A program made the translations under genes and the position numbers. This document shows positions 7,583 to 13,003 of a stretch of 13,003 nt of DNA, one piece after another (positions within the stretch are counted from its first letter, which is position 1; the number at the start of each line of letters is the position of its first letter). The notes under the pieces were generated by a model. The model made no database searches, was not told the origin of the DNA, and worked only from the letters and a program-made list of their open reading frames with translations. Origin of the DNA: an uncultured Hyphomicrobiales bacterium (lineage in GTDB: Bacteria > Pseudomonadota > Alphaproteobacteria > Rhizobiales > Beijerinckiaceae); NCBI GenBank assembly GCA_903903935.1, contig CAIVAX010000491.1, positions 1-13,003 on the forward strand, written 5' to 3'.

Positions 7583-8188
7583 CTAAATCCAGTTAAAGCT
7601 GCCATCCGCAAAAAGAATGGGGCGGTCCTGCCAGATCTGCACGAGAGGTGCTCGTTCAATAGGCATATCAGCAAGCAGGACCAGCAAAACGCGGGCTATG
7701 CCGCCATGGGCAACAACGCAGGTATCTTGGTTGAGGCTTTCTAGCCAAGGCCTTACCCGTTCAGCCAGCATGGCATAGCTTTCACCCTTGGGTGGCACAA
7801 AGCCCCATTTATCAATCTCGCGGGCTTTAGCCTCAAGCGGGGCTTGCATTTGGACCTCGGGCCAGGTCAGGCCTTGCCATTGGCCAAAGGATAATTCTTT
7901 GAGCCGTGGATCGGTGTGATAATCCTGCTCGCTCAGGCCCAAATGCGTCCTGACAATATGCATGGTGTTGCGGGTGCGCGAGAGCGGCGAGGCGACAAAG
8001 TGCAGGTGCTTATCGTCCAGCTGCATGCGGCGCAGGAGTTTCTTGATCTTAAGAGCGGCTCTGGCCGATTGCTCCAGACCTTTGGAATTAAGGCCAATGT
8101 CCTTTTGGCCCTGCAAGCGGCCTTCAGCATTCCAATCGGTTTCGCCATGCCGCAGGAAGATGAGCCGATGGGGCAAGTCTATGCGCAT
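7583..8188 (-). CDS. Histidine phosphatase family protein (phosphoglycerate mutase-like)
   Basis: This is a cytoplasmic phosphatase or mutase of the branch-1 histidine phosphatase superfamily, 201 residues. The phosphorylated histidine is His14 in FLRHGETDWN. The phosphate pocket also shows Arg71 in SPLSRTRNT, the acid Glu98 in LKELSFGQWQG and the second histidine His161 in VVAHGG. It lacks the longer insertions of true dPGM-type glycolytic mutases, so a small-molecule phosphatase is more likely than phosphoglycerate mutase; the substrate cannot be read from sequence. It starts 12 bp after the fabI stop, so the two are probably cotranscribed and possibly translationally coupled. Relatives next to fabI or aroC are common in rhizobial genomes, as far as I recall. 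Confidence 0.88.
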   Translation of the reverse strand: MRIDLPHRLIFLRHGETDWNAEGRLQGQKDIGLNSKGLEQSARAALKIKKLLRRMQLDDKHLHFVASPLSRTRNTMHIVRTHLGLSEQDYHTDPRLKELSFGQWQGLTWPEVQMQAPLEAKAREIDKWGFVPPKGESYAMLAERVRPWLESLNQDTCVVAHGGIARVLLVLLADMPIERAPLVQIWQDRPILFADGSFNWI

Positions 8189-8200
8189 CGGCCCGATCCG

Positions 8201-9049
8201 TTAGTCTTTGCCCACAACGCTAATGTCGGGAGCGGCGGGGTTTTTCATCCCCACCACATGATAGCCAGCATCGACATGCAGAATTTCACCCGTCATGCCC
8301 CGTGACATGGGCGAGAGCAGGAAAGCAGCTGTTTCGCCGACTTCTTCAATCGTGACTGTGCGGCGCAGCGGGGCATTATATTCGTTCCATTTGAGAATAT
8401 AGCGGAAGTCACCAATGCCAGAGGCTGCCAAGGTCTTGATGGGGCCAGCTGAAATGGCATTGACCCGAATATTCTTCTCGCCCAGATCAGCCGCCATATA
8501 GCGCACGCTGGCTTCCAGAGCCGCTTTGGCAACGCCCATCACATTGTAATGAGGCATCCATTTTTCTGCCCCGTAATAGGTCAGGGTCAGTAAGGAGCCG
8601 CCATTTGTCATCAGCTTTTCAGCCCGCTGGGCGACAGCGGTGAAGGAATAGCAGGAGATGAGAAGAGATTTGGTGAAATTCTCTTCGGAGGTGTCGACAT
8701 AACGCCCCGTTAGTTCATCTTTATCGGAAAAGGCAATGCAATGGACCAGAAAATCAAGACCACCCCATAGGCGCGAGATTTCCGCAAAAACACTATCAAT
8801 GGTCGCAGGGTCGGTGACATCGCAATGGCCCACCACCGCCGCGCCAAGTTCTTGAGCCAGCGGGCGGACGCGTTTTTCCAAAGCTTCGCCTTGATAAGTG
8901 AAGGCCAATTGGGCGCCGGCATCATGTGCCGCCTTGGCTATGCCCCAAGCAATTGAGCGATTATTGGCAACGCCCATGATCAGGCCGCGTTTACCGGCCA
9001 AAATCCCTTGCGAGGGAAGAGCTTGGGAGTGTTCTTGTGACTGGGACAT
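8201..9049 (-). CDS. fabI: Enoyl-[acyl-carrier-protein] reductase (NADH)
   Basis: The enzyme reduces trans-2-enoyl-ACP in the last step of each fatty-acid elongation cycle and is the target class of triclosan and isoniazid-type inhibitors. The 282-residue short-chain dehydrogenase shows the FabI-type dinucleotide-binding stretch MGVANNRSIAWGIA (25-38) instead of the usual TGxxxGxG, and the motif YYGAEKWMPHYNVMGVAK. In that motif Tyr158, Tyr168 and Lys175 correspond to E. coli Tyr146, Tyr156 and Lys163. The end MTGEILHVDAGYHVVGM is also typical. ATG 9049 is chosen because GGATGGA precedes it closely. An upstream in-frame ATG at 9079 would add a basic stretch not expected in FabI. It is the first gene of the minus-strand cluster and divergent from the sigma-factor gene. 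Confidence 0.95.
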   Translation of the reverse strand: MSQSQEHSQALPSQGILAGKRGLIMGVANNRSIAWGIAKAAHDAGAQLAFTYQGEALEKRVRPLAQELGAAVVGHCDVTDPATIDSVFAEISRLWGGLDFLVHCIAFSDKDELTGRYVDTSEENFTKSLLISCYSFTAVAQRAEKLMTNGGSLLTLTYYGAEKWMPHYNVMGVAKAALEASVRYMAADLGEKNIRVNAISAGPIKTLAASGIGDFRYILKWNEYNAPLRRTVTIEEVGETAAFLLSPMSRGMTGEILHVDAGYHVVGMKNPAAPDISVVGKD

Positions 9050-9258
9050 TATCCATCCATGGCTTCGTCTGCGCTTCATCGAAGCGGCATTTGCCGTTTA
9101 AGCTGTGGGGTGGCTGATGGCAAGTCTTAGGCTTTGTAAGCCGCGCACACAAATTGTCACCCAAAGAGGGTGAAATTGACCATAGGCGCTGCGAGCAATC
9201 TGCCTTAGACTTGGAGATAGTGAAGGATTGAATCGTCCCATCAGGCGGGATTGTCGCG
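9050..9258. promoter_or_regulatory. Divergent intergenic region, fabI / sigma factor, with several inverted repeats
   Basis: The gap is 209 bp. On the minus strand, TTGCCA (9118-9123) is 16 bp from TTAAAC (9096-9101), a weak candidate fabI promoter. Four short inverted repeats are visible: GCTTC-atc-GAAGC (9073-9085), CGGC-attt-GCCG (9085-9096), GGCTT-tgt-AAGCC (9130-9142) and TCACCC-aaaga-GGGTGA (9157-9173). The first two would lie in the fabI leader. The last is a plausible regulator-binding or hairpin element between the two genes. On the plus strand the sigma gene has a good Shine-Dalgarno, AGGCGGGA (9243-9250), but no -35/-10 pair I would trust. Confidence 0.35.
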
Positions 9259-9801
9259 ATGAGCTTGCGATTAGAAACCATACGCGCCGACATTGAACAG
9301 GCTGTTCCAGCCTTGCGCCGTTTTGCCCGCGCTTTGCTGGCTCGGCCCGAGGCACATCAGACTTTGGCGACATTGCATGTGCTGGCCGATGATCTGGTGC
9401 ATGAAACTGTTTTGTTGGCGATTCGATCAGAGCGGGTGGTCGATAGTTTCCGGCCCATTAAATTATCGCTGTATGCGAGCTTGATTGGCTTTCATGCGGC
9501 GCATCTTAAACAAATTGGCTCCCTTACCCATAGGCAGGGCGCTTTTGCATTAGAAGACACAAGTCAGAACCATGAGCATGGATTGATCGGCGCGCTCGAT
9601 CATCTTGCTCTTGAAGATCGTGTTGTTTTGCTTCTCATCTCTCTGGAACAGATGAGCTATGATGAGACGGCCGAGATTTTACATATTTCGCGCGCTTTGG
9701 TGATTCAGCGTCTGGTGCGGGCGCGCAATCATTTGGTGCGGCATATGCCGGGCCAGCAATCTGGTGTGTCGTCACATCCGCATTTGCGATTGGTGAAGTA
9801 G
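9259..9801 (+). CDS. RNA polymerase sigma factor, ECF-like (sigma-70 family)
   Basis: The 180-residue product fits the two-domain ECF layout. The region 2-like segment (about 15-75) carries PALRRFARALLARPEA and LADDLVHETVLLAI, resembling the canonical DADDLVQET core-binding stretch. Region 4 (about 110-163) carries LEDRVVLLLISLEQMSYDETAEIL and a helix-turn-helix ending RLVRARNHL. In the recognition helix the common GTVxSR is replaced by RALVIQR, so the target promoter is likely non-standard. ATG 9259 has AGGCGGGA 8 nt upstream. It is followed after 6 bp by the membrane protein below, the usual arrangement of a sigma factor with its anti-sigma. Known family behaviour is release of the sigma factor on an envelope or oxidative signal; the signal here is unknown. 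The sequence is divergent, so the assignment rests on overall pattern and context. Confidence 0.75.
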   Translation: MSLRLETIRADIEQAVPALRRFARALLARPEAHQTLATLHVLADDLVHETVLLAIRSERVVDSFRPIKLSLYASLIGFHAAHLKQIGSLTHRQGAFALEDTSQNHEHGLIGALDHLALEDRVVLLLISLEQMSYDETAEILHISRALVIQRLVRARNHLVRHMPGQQSGVSSHPHLRLVK

Positions 9802-9807
9802 CGGATC

Positions 9808-10710
9808 ATGAAACGCGCCCGCCTCACCATTACCGATTCCGATCTTGCCTCTTATGTGGATGATGAGGCCAGTCTCGTCCCCAGATCCGATGTGCAGGCG
9901 CATCTGGAGGAAACACCAGAGGATCGGGCACGTGTTGATCTCTGGCTGCGGCATAAAGAGCTTTTACAGCTTGCCTTTGGCCGCGCCGCGCATGAGCCGG
10001 TGCCTTTGGCTTTGTCGGTATCGCATCCAAGGACTGTGCGGCCTGATCATGATGATGATCTTGAGGCTCAGATTACAGCTGTGCAGGCACTTGAGCCACT
10101 GACGCAGTCGCAGAATGTGTCACGGTCCGGTGTGCAGCCTTCGCATCGCTGGTTATATGGCTTTATCCTGGGTGCTCTGTGTGCGGGGCTTGTGTTGGTT
10201 TTCAAGCCAGAGCTGATGCAAGATTTAACTGCGCTTGGCTATCGGTTGGGAGTTTCTGGATCGGAGCCCCAAAAACTGGATGAGATCAATCTACAATTGG
10301 CGCGGCGTGCGAGTGAGGCGCATCGCACTTTTGTCGCAGCACGCAATTTAGGTTTAATGGGCGCACTCACTATTGCCGATGATCCCTCTTTATCGCTCGC
10401 GCTGACAAAGCTTGTCGGGGTTGGCGTGCATGTGCCCAATTTCAAAGCTGAGGGCTTGCAATTGGTGGCTGCTCGGGTGACGCCGGGTGAATTGGGTCCG
10501 GCGGCCTTTCTGCTGTTTCAGTCTGATCTTGGCGAGACGATTGGCTTGTTGATCAGCCGCATTGTGGGGGCTGAGACGAGCTATCCTGTTTATCGCAATG
10601 ATCGGGGCACGGCGACCCTGACTTGGACGGCAGGTCAGGGTGGTTATGTGCTCACTGGTCAGCTTGACTCCAACAGGCTGCTGGCTTTGCGAAAAGCCAG
10701 CGGCTTTTAG
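9808..10710 (+). CDS. Membrane anti-sigma factor-like protein
   Basis: The 300-residue product is predicted single-pass. Its cytoplasmic N-terminus (about 1-60) reads TDSDLASYVDDEAS...VQAHLEETPEDRARVDLW, the pattern of RskA-type anti-sigma domains (a DLxxYVD helix followed by a xHLxxxPE helix). It lacks the HxxxCxxC zinc motif. A linker with an Asp-rich patch leads to one membrane helix (about 115-132, WLYGFILGALCAGLVLVF). About 165 residues follow on the presumed periplasmic side and belong to no family I recognise; they include repeated GVGVHVPNF and TLTWTAGQGGYVLTG-like beta segments. Translation is probably coupled to the sigma gene, 6 bp upstream. I infer that it holds the upstream sigma factor inactive at the membrane. 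The gene's last codons overlap a stable hairpin, and it converges on dnaJ. Confidence 0.75.
   Translation: MKRARLTITDSDLASYVDDEASLVPRSDVQAHLEETPEDRARVDLWLRHKELLQLAFGRAAHEPVPLALSVSHPRTVRPDHDDDLEAQITAVQALEPLTQSQNVSRSGVQPSHRWLYGFILGALCAGLVLVFKPELMQDLTALGYRLGVSGSEPQKLDEINLQLARRASEAHRTFVAARNLGLMGALTIADDPSLSLALTKLVGVGVHVPNFKAEGLQLVAARVTPGELGPAAFLLFQSDLGETIGLLISRIVGAETSYPVYRNDRGTATLTWTAGQGGYVLTGQLDSNRLLALRKASGF
10680..10708 (+). terminator. Hairpin at the 3' end of the anti-sigma gene (possible terminator)
   Basis: A perfect 9-bp stem GCTGGCTTT (10680-10688) / AAAGCCAGC (10693-10701) closes a GCGA loop of the GNRA type, followed by GGCTTTT. An overlapping alternative stem, AAAAGCC (10692-10698) / GGCTTTT (10702-10708), is symmetrical in its A/T flanks. 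The structure lies inside the last codons of the anti-sigma gene. The T-run is short (four), so termination efficiency is uncertain. The alternative stem could act in both directions, ending the dnaJ transcript as well. Confidence 0.5.
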
Positions 10711-10713
10711 AGC

Positions 10714-10768
10714 TCAGGTCAAATCTTGAACCTTCAAGTTAGATCTTGAGCCTTCAAGTTAGATCTTG
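10714..10768. repeat. 20-bp tandem repeat, three copies of the dnaJ 3' end
   Basis: On the minus strand, CAAGATCTAACTTGA (10768-10754) is the real dnaJ end, encoding Gln-Asp-Leu-Thr-stop. The same 15 bases recur 20 bp downstream (10748-10734). A third version, CAAGATTTGACCTGA (10728-10714), also reads Gln-Asp-Leu-Thr-stop. Spacers are AGGCT and AGGTT. On either strand each repeat junction forms a short CTTGA...TCAAG inverted repeat. Confidence 0.9.
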
Positions 10769-11686
10769 GCGCGGATTATAGGGCCGCTCGCTTTGCCATT
10801 TGCGCATAAGCGCGTCCAACTCGGGCCCAGTGGCTTCCGGCAATGTGATTTTGATTGTCACCAGAAGATCGCCTGCCGTGCCGCCAATCTTTGGCAAGCC
10901 TTTGCCGCGCAGACGCAGGGTACGCCCTGAATTGGTGCCAGCGGGCAAATTCAACTCCACAGCCCCGCTCAAGGTTGGGATTTGTACTTTGGCTCCCAAG
11001 ACAGCTTCATAGAGCGTAATGGGCAGATCAAGGCGCAAATCATGCCCCTCCACCCGGAAATAGGGATGATGGGCAATATGCACGCTGATCAGTGCATCGC
11101 CAGGTTCGGATCCGGGAACAGGGCTGGGATGACCCTGTCCTTTCAGGCGGATCTGTTTGCCCTCTTCGATCCCGCCGGGAATTTTGACGTCCAAGGTTTT
11201 GCCATTGGCCAAAGTCAGGCGTTTGGAGGTGCCGGAAATGGACTCTTGCAGGCTGACGGTGACGCTGGCCGCAATGTCGGCGCCGCGCGCACGCTCCTGC
11301 TGCCCGCCAGCGCGACGACCGGCGCCAAACAGATCGGCAAAAATGTCAGAGGCATCAAAGCCACCACCAAAGGGATTGCCTGAGGCTCTGCCGTCAAAGC
11401 CCGCGCCGGCTCCGGCTGTTTGCCGTCGGCGATTGTTAAAGCCCTCAAATCCTTGGAATTTTGGCTTACCTTCGGCGTCAATCTCGCCTTGATCGAATTG
11501 GCGGCGCTTTTTCTCGTCGCCCAAAATCTCATAGGCGGAGTTTGCCTCGGCAAACATTTCCTTGGCCTTTGGGTCGGTTTTATTCTGGTCGGGGTGATAT
11601 TTCTTGGCGAGCTTGCGAAAGGCTTTTTTGATGTCCTCGGTCGTCGCAGACTTGCTCACCCCCAAAACAATGTATGGATCACGCAT
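10754..11686 (-). CDS. Class B (zinc-finger-less) DnaJ/Hsp40 co-chaperone, CbpA-like
   Basis: The product has 310 residues. A J-domain (1-66) carries the HPD motif at 31-33, which stimulates the ATPase of a DnaK-type Hsp70. A Gly/Phe-rich linker follows (about 75-130, with GNPFGGGF and FADLFGAG), and then two beta-sandwich substrate-binding domains (about 139-300, with IPGGIEEGKQIRLKGQG and LPAGTNSGRTLRLRGKG). The four CxxCxGxG zinc repeats of classical DnaJ are absent, so this is the DnaJ class II / CbpA type rather than the housekeeping dnaJ paired with dnaK. The family's role is cytoplasmic protein folding under stress. GGAG lies about 10 nt before the ATG. The 3' end is tandemly duplicated. 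It converges on the anti-sigma gene and is divergent from the solute-binding-protein gene. Confidence 0.92.
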   Translation of the reverse strand: MRDPYIVLGVSKSATTEDIKKAFRKLAKKYHPDQNKTDPKAKEMFAEANSAYEILGDEKKRRQFDQGEIDAEGKPKFQGFEGFNNRRRQTAGAGAGFDGRASGNPFGGGFDASDIFADLFGAGRRAGGQQERARGADIAASVTVSLQESISGTSKRLTLANGKTLDVKIPGGIEEGKQIRLKGQGHPSPVPGSEPGDALISVHIAHHPYFRVEGHDLRLDLPITLYEAVLGAKVQIPTLSGAVELNLPAGTNSGRTLRLRGKGLPKIGGTAGDLLVTIKITLPEATGPELDALMRKWQSERPYNPRQDLT

Positions 11687-11739
11687 TTAGAGCCAACTCC
11701 GGCACTGCCCTTTGGGGCTGGGTGCAACATTCCTCTTCT

Positions 11740-11768
11740 ATGTGGGTTTTGTCGGGCGCTAACGCAAG
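11740..11768 (-). promoter_or_regulatory. Candidate heat-shock-like promoter of the dnaJ-type gene
   Basis: Reading the minus strand, CTTGCG (11763-11768) is 17 bp from CCACAT (11740-11745), about 54 bp before the start codon. The CTTG -35 start and C-rich -10 resemble alphaproteobacterial sigma-32 promoters, as I remember them, but match them imperfectly. It is a suggestion from position and partial match only. Confidence 0.25.
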
Positions 11769-11820
11769 TAAAAATCGTTGCGGCGGCTTGCGGGAATTGC
11801 GGATTGGGGACTGTTTGTTC

Positions 11821-11856
11821 GGGGGCCTTAAAAAAGCCTCCCCAAAGCGATTTTTC
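11821..11856 (+). other. Stem-loop in the dnaJ / solute-binding-protein intergenic region
   Basis: GGGGGCCTT (11821-11829) can pair with AAGCCTCCCC (11834-11843) around an AAAA loop, with one bulged T and one C-C mismatch. A T5 run follows at 11851-11855. The gap between stem and T-run (about 7 nt) is long for an intrinsic terminator, and no plus-strand gene ends just upstream. It may be a leader structure of the solute-binding-protein mRNA or the end of a short transcript. The rest of this 266-bp gap (11687-11952) holds a small inverted repeat, TTACT...AGTAA (11911-11926), and a CATAAT (11929-11934) without a clear -35. I see no gene in it. Confidence 0.35.
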
Positions 11857-11952
11857 GTGTTAGCTTTCAGCAAAACGGGCGGGTCCCAAAAAGATGACCA
11901 GCTCACAAGATTACTGATCAAAGTAACTCATAATCCAGCTGGGAGGCTGACC

Positions 11953-12990
11953 ATGGTTTGTTTGATTGCATCGGGTCGTGTTTTATCGTCATGCGTTTTA
12001 GCCTCAGCCCTGTGGCTGAGTGCAAGCTTTGCGCATCAAGCCAAAGCGCAAGATTTCTACAAAGGCAAAACCCTCAATATTGTTGTTGGCAATTCACCCG
12101 GCGGCGGCTTTGACGCCAATGGTCGGCTCTTGTCGCGTCATATTGCGCGCTTCATTCCCGGCAAGCCTGAGGTGATTGTCACCAATATGCCCGGCGCTTC
12201 GAGTCAGACGGCGGTGCAATATCTCGATACGACGGCGCCAAAGGATGGCACGGCCATCACCATTTTCAATTTTGGTTTGATTGGCGAATCTTTGCTCATC
12301 CCCAATCGGGTGAAGCTCGACTTTCGCAAATATAATTGGATTGGCAGTATCGGAATGGATATTGCCGTTTGCTATATGTGGCATTCTAAAGGCGCCAAAA
12401 CGCTTGCCGAGGTGCAGAAAATACCCGGTGGTTTGGTGATGGGCCTGACGGCAGTTGGAACATCCAATGATGTCAATCAGCGCATTATGTCGAAAATCTT
12501 TGGTGTGAAACTCAAGCAGGTCGCCGGCTATCCAGGCAGTGCAGAATTGCGTCTGGCCACGGAGCGCGGCGAGCTTGATGGCGATTGTGGTGCTTGGGGT
12601 GCCATGCCCGTTGAATGGCTGCAGGGCAATAAGGTCTATCCTTTCTTGCGCACAGCGCCCATTTTGCCGCCCGATCTGCCCAAGGAAGTGCCTTATGCCG
12701 TCGATATTGCACCCACCAAAATGGATGCTGATGTCATTCGTTTTCTGGTTGCTTCGGTTGAAGTGGGTCGCCCCTTTGTGGCCTCTCTGTCCGCGCCGCC
12801 TGAGCGCATTCGCATTCTCAGAGATGCGTTTAATGCTGCGGTGAAAGATCCGCTCTTTATCGCGGATGCGGAAAAGCTGCGCTTGCCAGTCATGCCGCGT
12901 TCAGGGGAAGAGGCGCTCAAGGTTGTTGAGAGCATTTACGCCACGTCACCAGAAGTGATCGAGGCGGCGCGCAAACTGTCAGCTGATTAA
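11953..12990 (+). CDS. Periplasmic solute-binding protein, Bug/TctC family (tripartite tricarboxylate transporter-type)
   Basis: The product has 345 residues. A signal peptide (1-32) carries a hydrophobic core and AKA cleavage site before Gln33. The mature protein starts FYKGKTLNIVVGNSPGGGFDANGRLL, matching the Bug-family opening in which the IVG...PGGGxD loop binds the carboxylate of the ligand. Further along are TNMPGASSQTAVQYL (family form: NxxGAGG...) and VMGLTAVGTSNDV, the second ligand loop. The protein should capture a small organic acid or related solute in the periplasm for a TctAB-type membrane carrier or for sensing; the ligand is not predictable. ATG 11953 is preferred: GGGAGG lies 6 nt upstream and the signal peptide is then N-terminal. 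A longer in-frame extension starting inside dnaJ is unlikely. No membrane subunit is visible; the window ends 13 bp after the stop. Confidence 0.88.
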   Translation: MVCLIASGRVLSSCVLASALWLSASFAHQAKAQDFYKGKTLNIVVGNSPGGGFDANGRLLSRHIARFIPGKPEVIVTNMPGASSQTAVQYLDTTAPKDGTAITIFNFGLIGESLLIPNRVKLDFRKYNWIGSIGMDIAVCYMWHSKGAKTLAEVQKIPGGLVMGLTAVGTSNDVNQRIMSKIFGVKLKQVAGYPGSAELRLATERGELDGDCGAWGAMPVEWLQGNKVYPFLRTAPILPPDLPKEVPYAVDIAPTKMDADVIRFLVASVEVGRPFVASLSAPPERIRILRDAFNAAVKDPLFIADAEKLRLPVMPRSGEEALKVVESIYATSPEVIEAARKLSAD

Positions 12991-13003
12991 GGACTGCGGC
13001 GCA

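Noticed and set aside
7916..8305. Plus-strand open frame spanning the phosphatase / fabI junction
   Set aside because: It is antisense to two well-supported genes and has no ribosome-binding site or motif.
9050..9079. Upstream ATG of fabI at 9079
   Set aside because: It adds a basic MKRRRSHGWI stretch not typical of FabI. ATG 9049 has a close GGATGGA site.
11674..11952. 93-residue N-terminal extension of the solute-binding protein
   Set aside because: It begins inside the dnaJ-type gene, has low-quality composition and would place the signal peptide internally. ATG 11953 has a strong GGGAGG site.

Overview
The window is about 13 kb of moderately GC-rich bacterial DNA. It most likely comes from an alphaproteobacterium of the Hyphomicrobiales (Rhizobiales) type. 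That placement rests on gene families and on the grouping fabI / histidine phosphatase / aroC with a dnaJ-type gene nearby, which I recall from rhizobial and Brucella chromosomes; no similarity search was possible. Genes are densely packed on both strands. I see no phage genes, transposase, CRISPR array, rRNA or tRNA.

Layout. (1) 1-294: the C-terminal end of an unrecognised protein that enters from the left edge on at least seven perfect copies of a 15-bp repeat (pentapeptide VSHSQ), followed by a bidirectional terminator. (2) 347-952, minus: an L,D-transpeptidase-type lipoprotein. (3) 1200-2133, plus: a histone-deacetylase-family hydrolase whose frame is broken by one extra T in a T8 run inside the conserved FCFFNN motif. 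It converges on the next gene with a 4-bp gap. (4) 2138-9049, minus: fabI, a histidine phosphatase, a 1373-residue membrane-bound single-module NRPS of the epsilon-poly-lysine-synthetase (Pls/PosA) type, and aroC, all codirectional. fabI and the phosphatase are 12 bp apart. The NRPS and aroC each have roughly 85-120 bp upstream and may have their own promoters. (5) 9259-10710, plus: an ECF-like sigma factor and a membrane anti-sigma protein, 6 bp apart. (6) 10754-11686, minus: a class-B (zinc-finger-less) DnaJ whose last codons and stop are present in three 20-bp tandem copies. (7) 11953-12990, plus: a periplasmic solute-binding protein of the Bug/TctC family.

How they work together. fabI (fatty acid elongation), aroC (shikimate pathway) and dnaJ (protein folding) are housekeeping functions. 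The sigma/anti-sigma pair is a self-contained envelope-to-nucleus-type signalling unit, diverging from fabI and converging on dnaJ. The most interesting gene is the Pls-like synthetase. It has adenylation and carrier domains, then three repeated [two membrane helices + left-handed beta-helix] units, and no condensation or thioesterase domain. A hand-read specificity code with two acidic pocket residues suggests a basic, lysine-like amino acid. This would be a one-gene factory for a short cationic homopolymer or aminoacyl conjugate, sitting in a core metabolic cluster.
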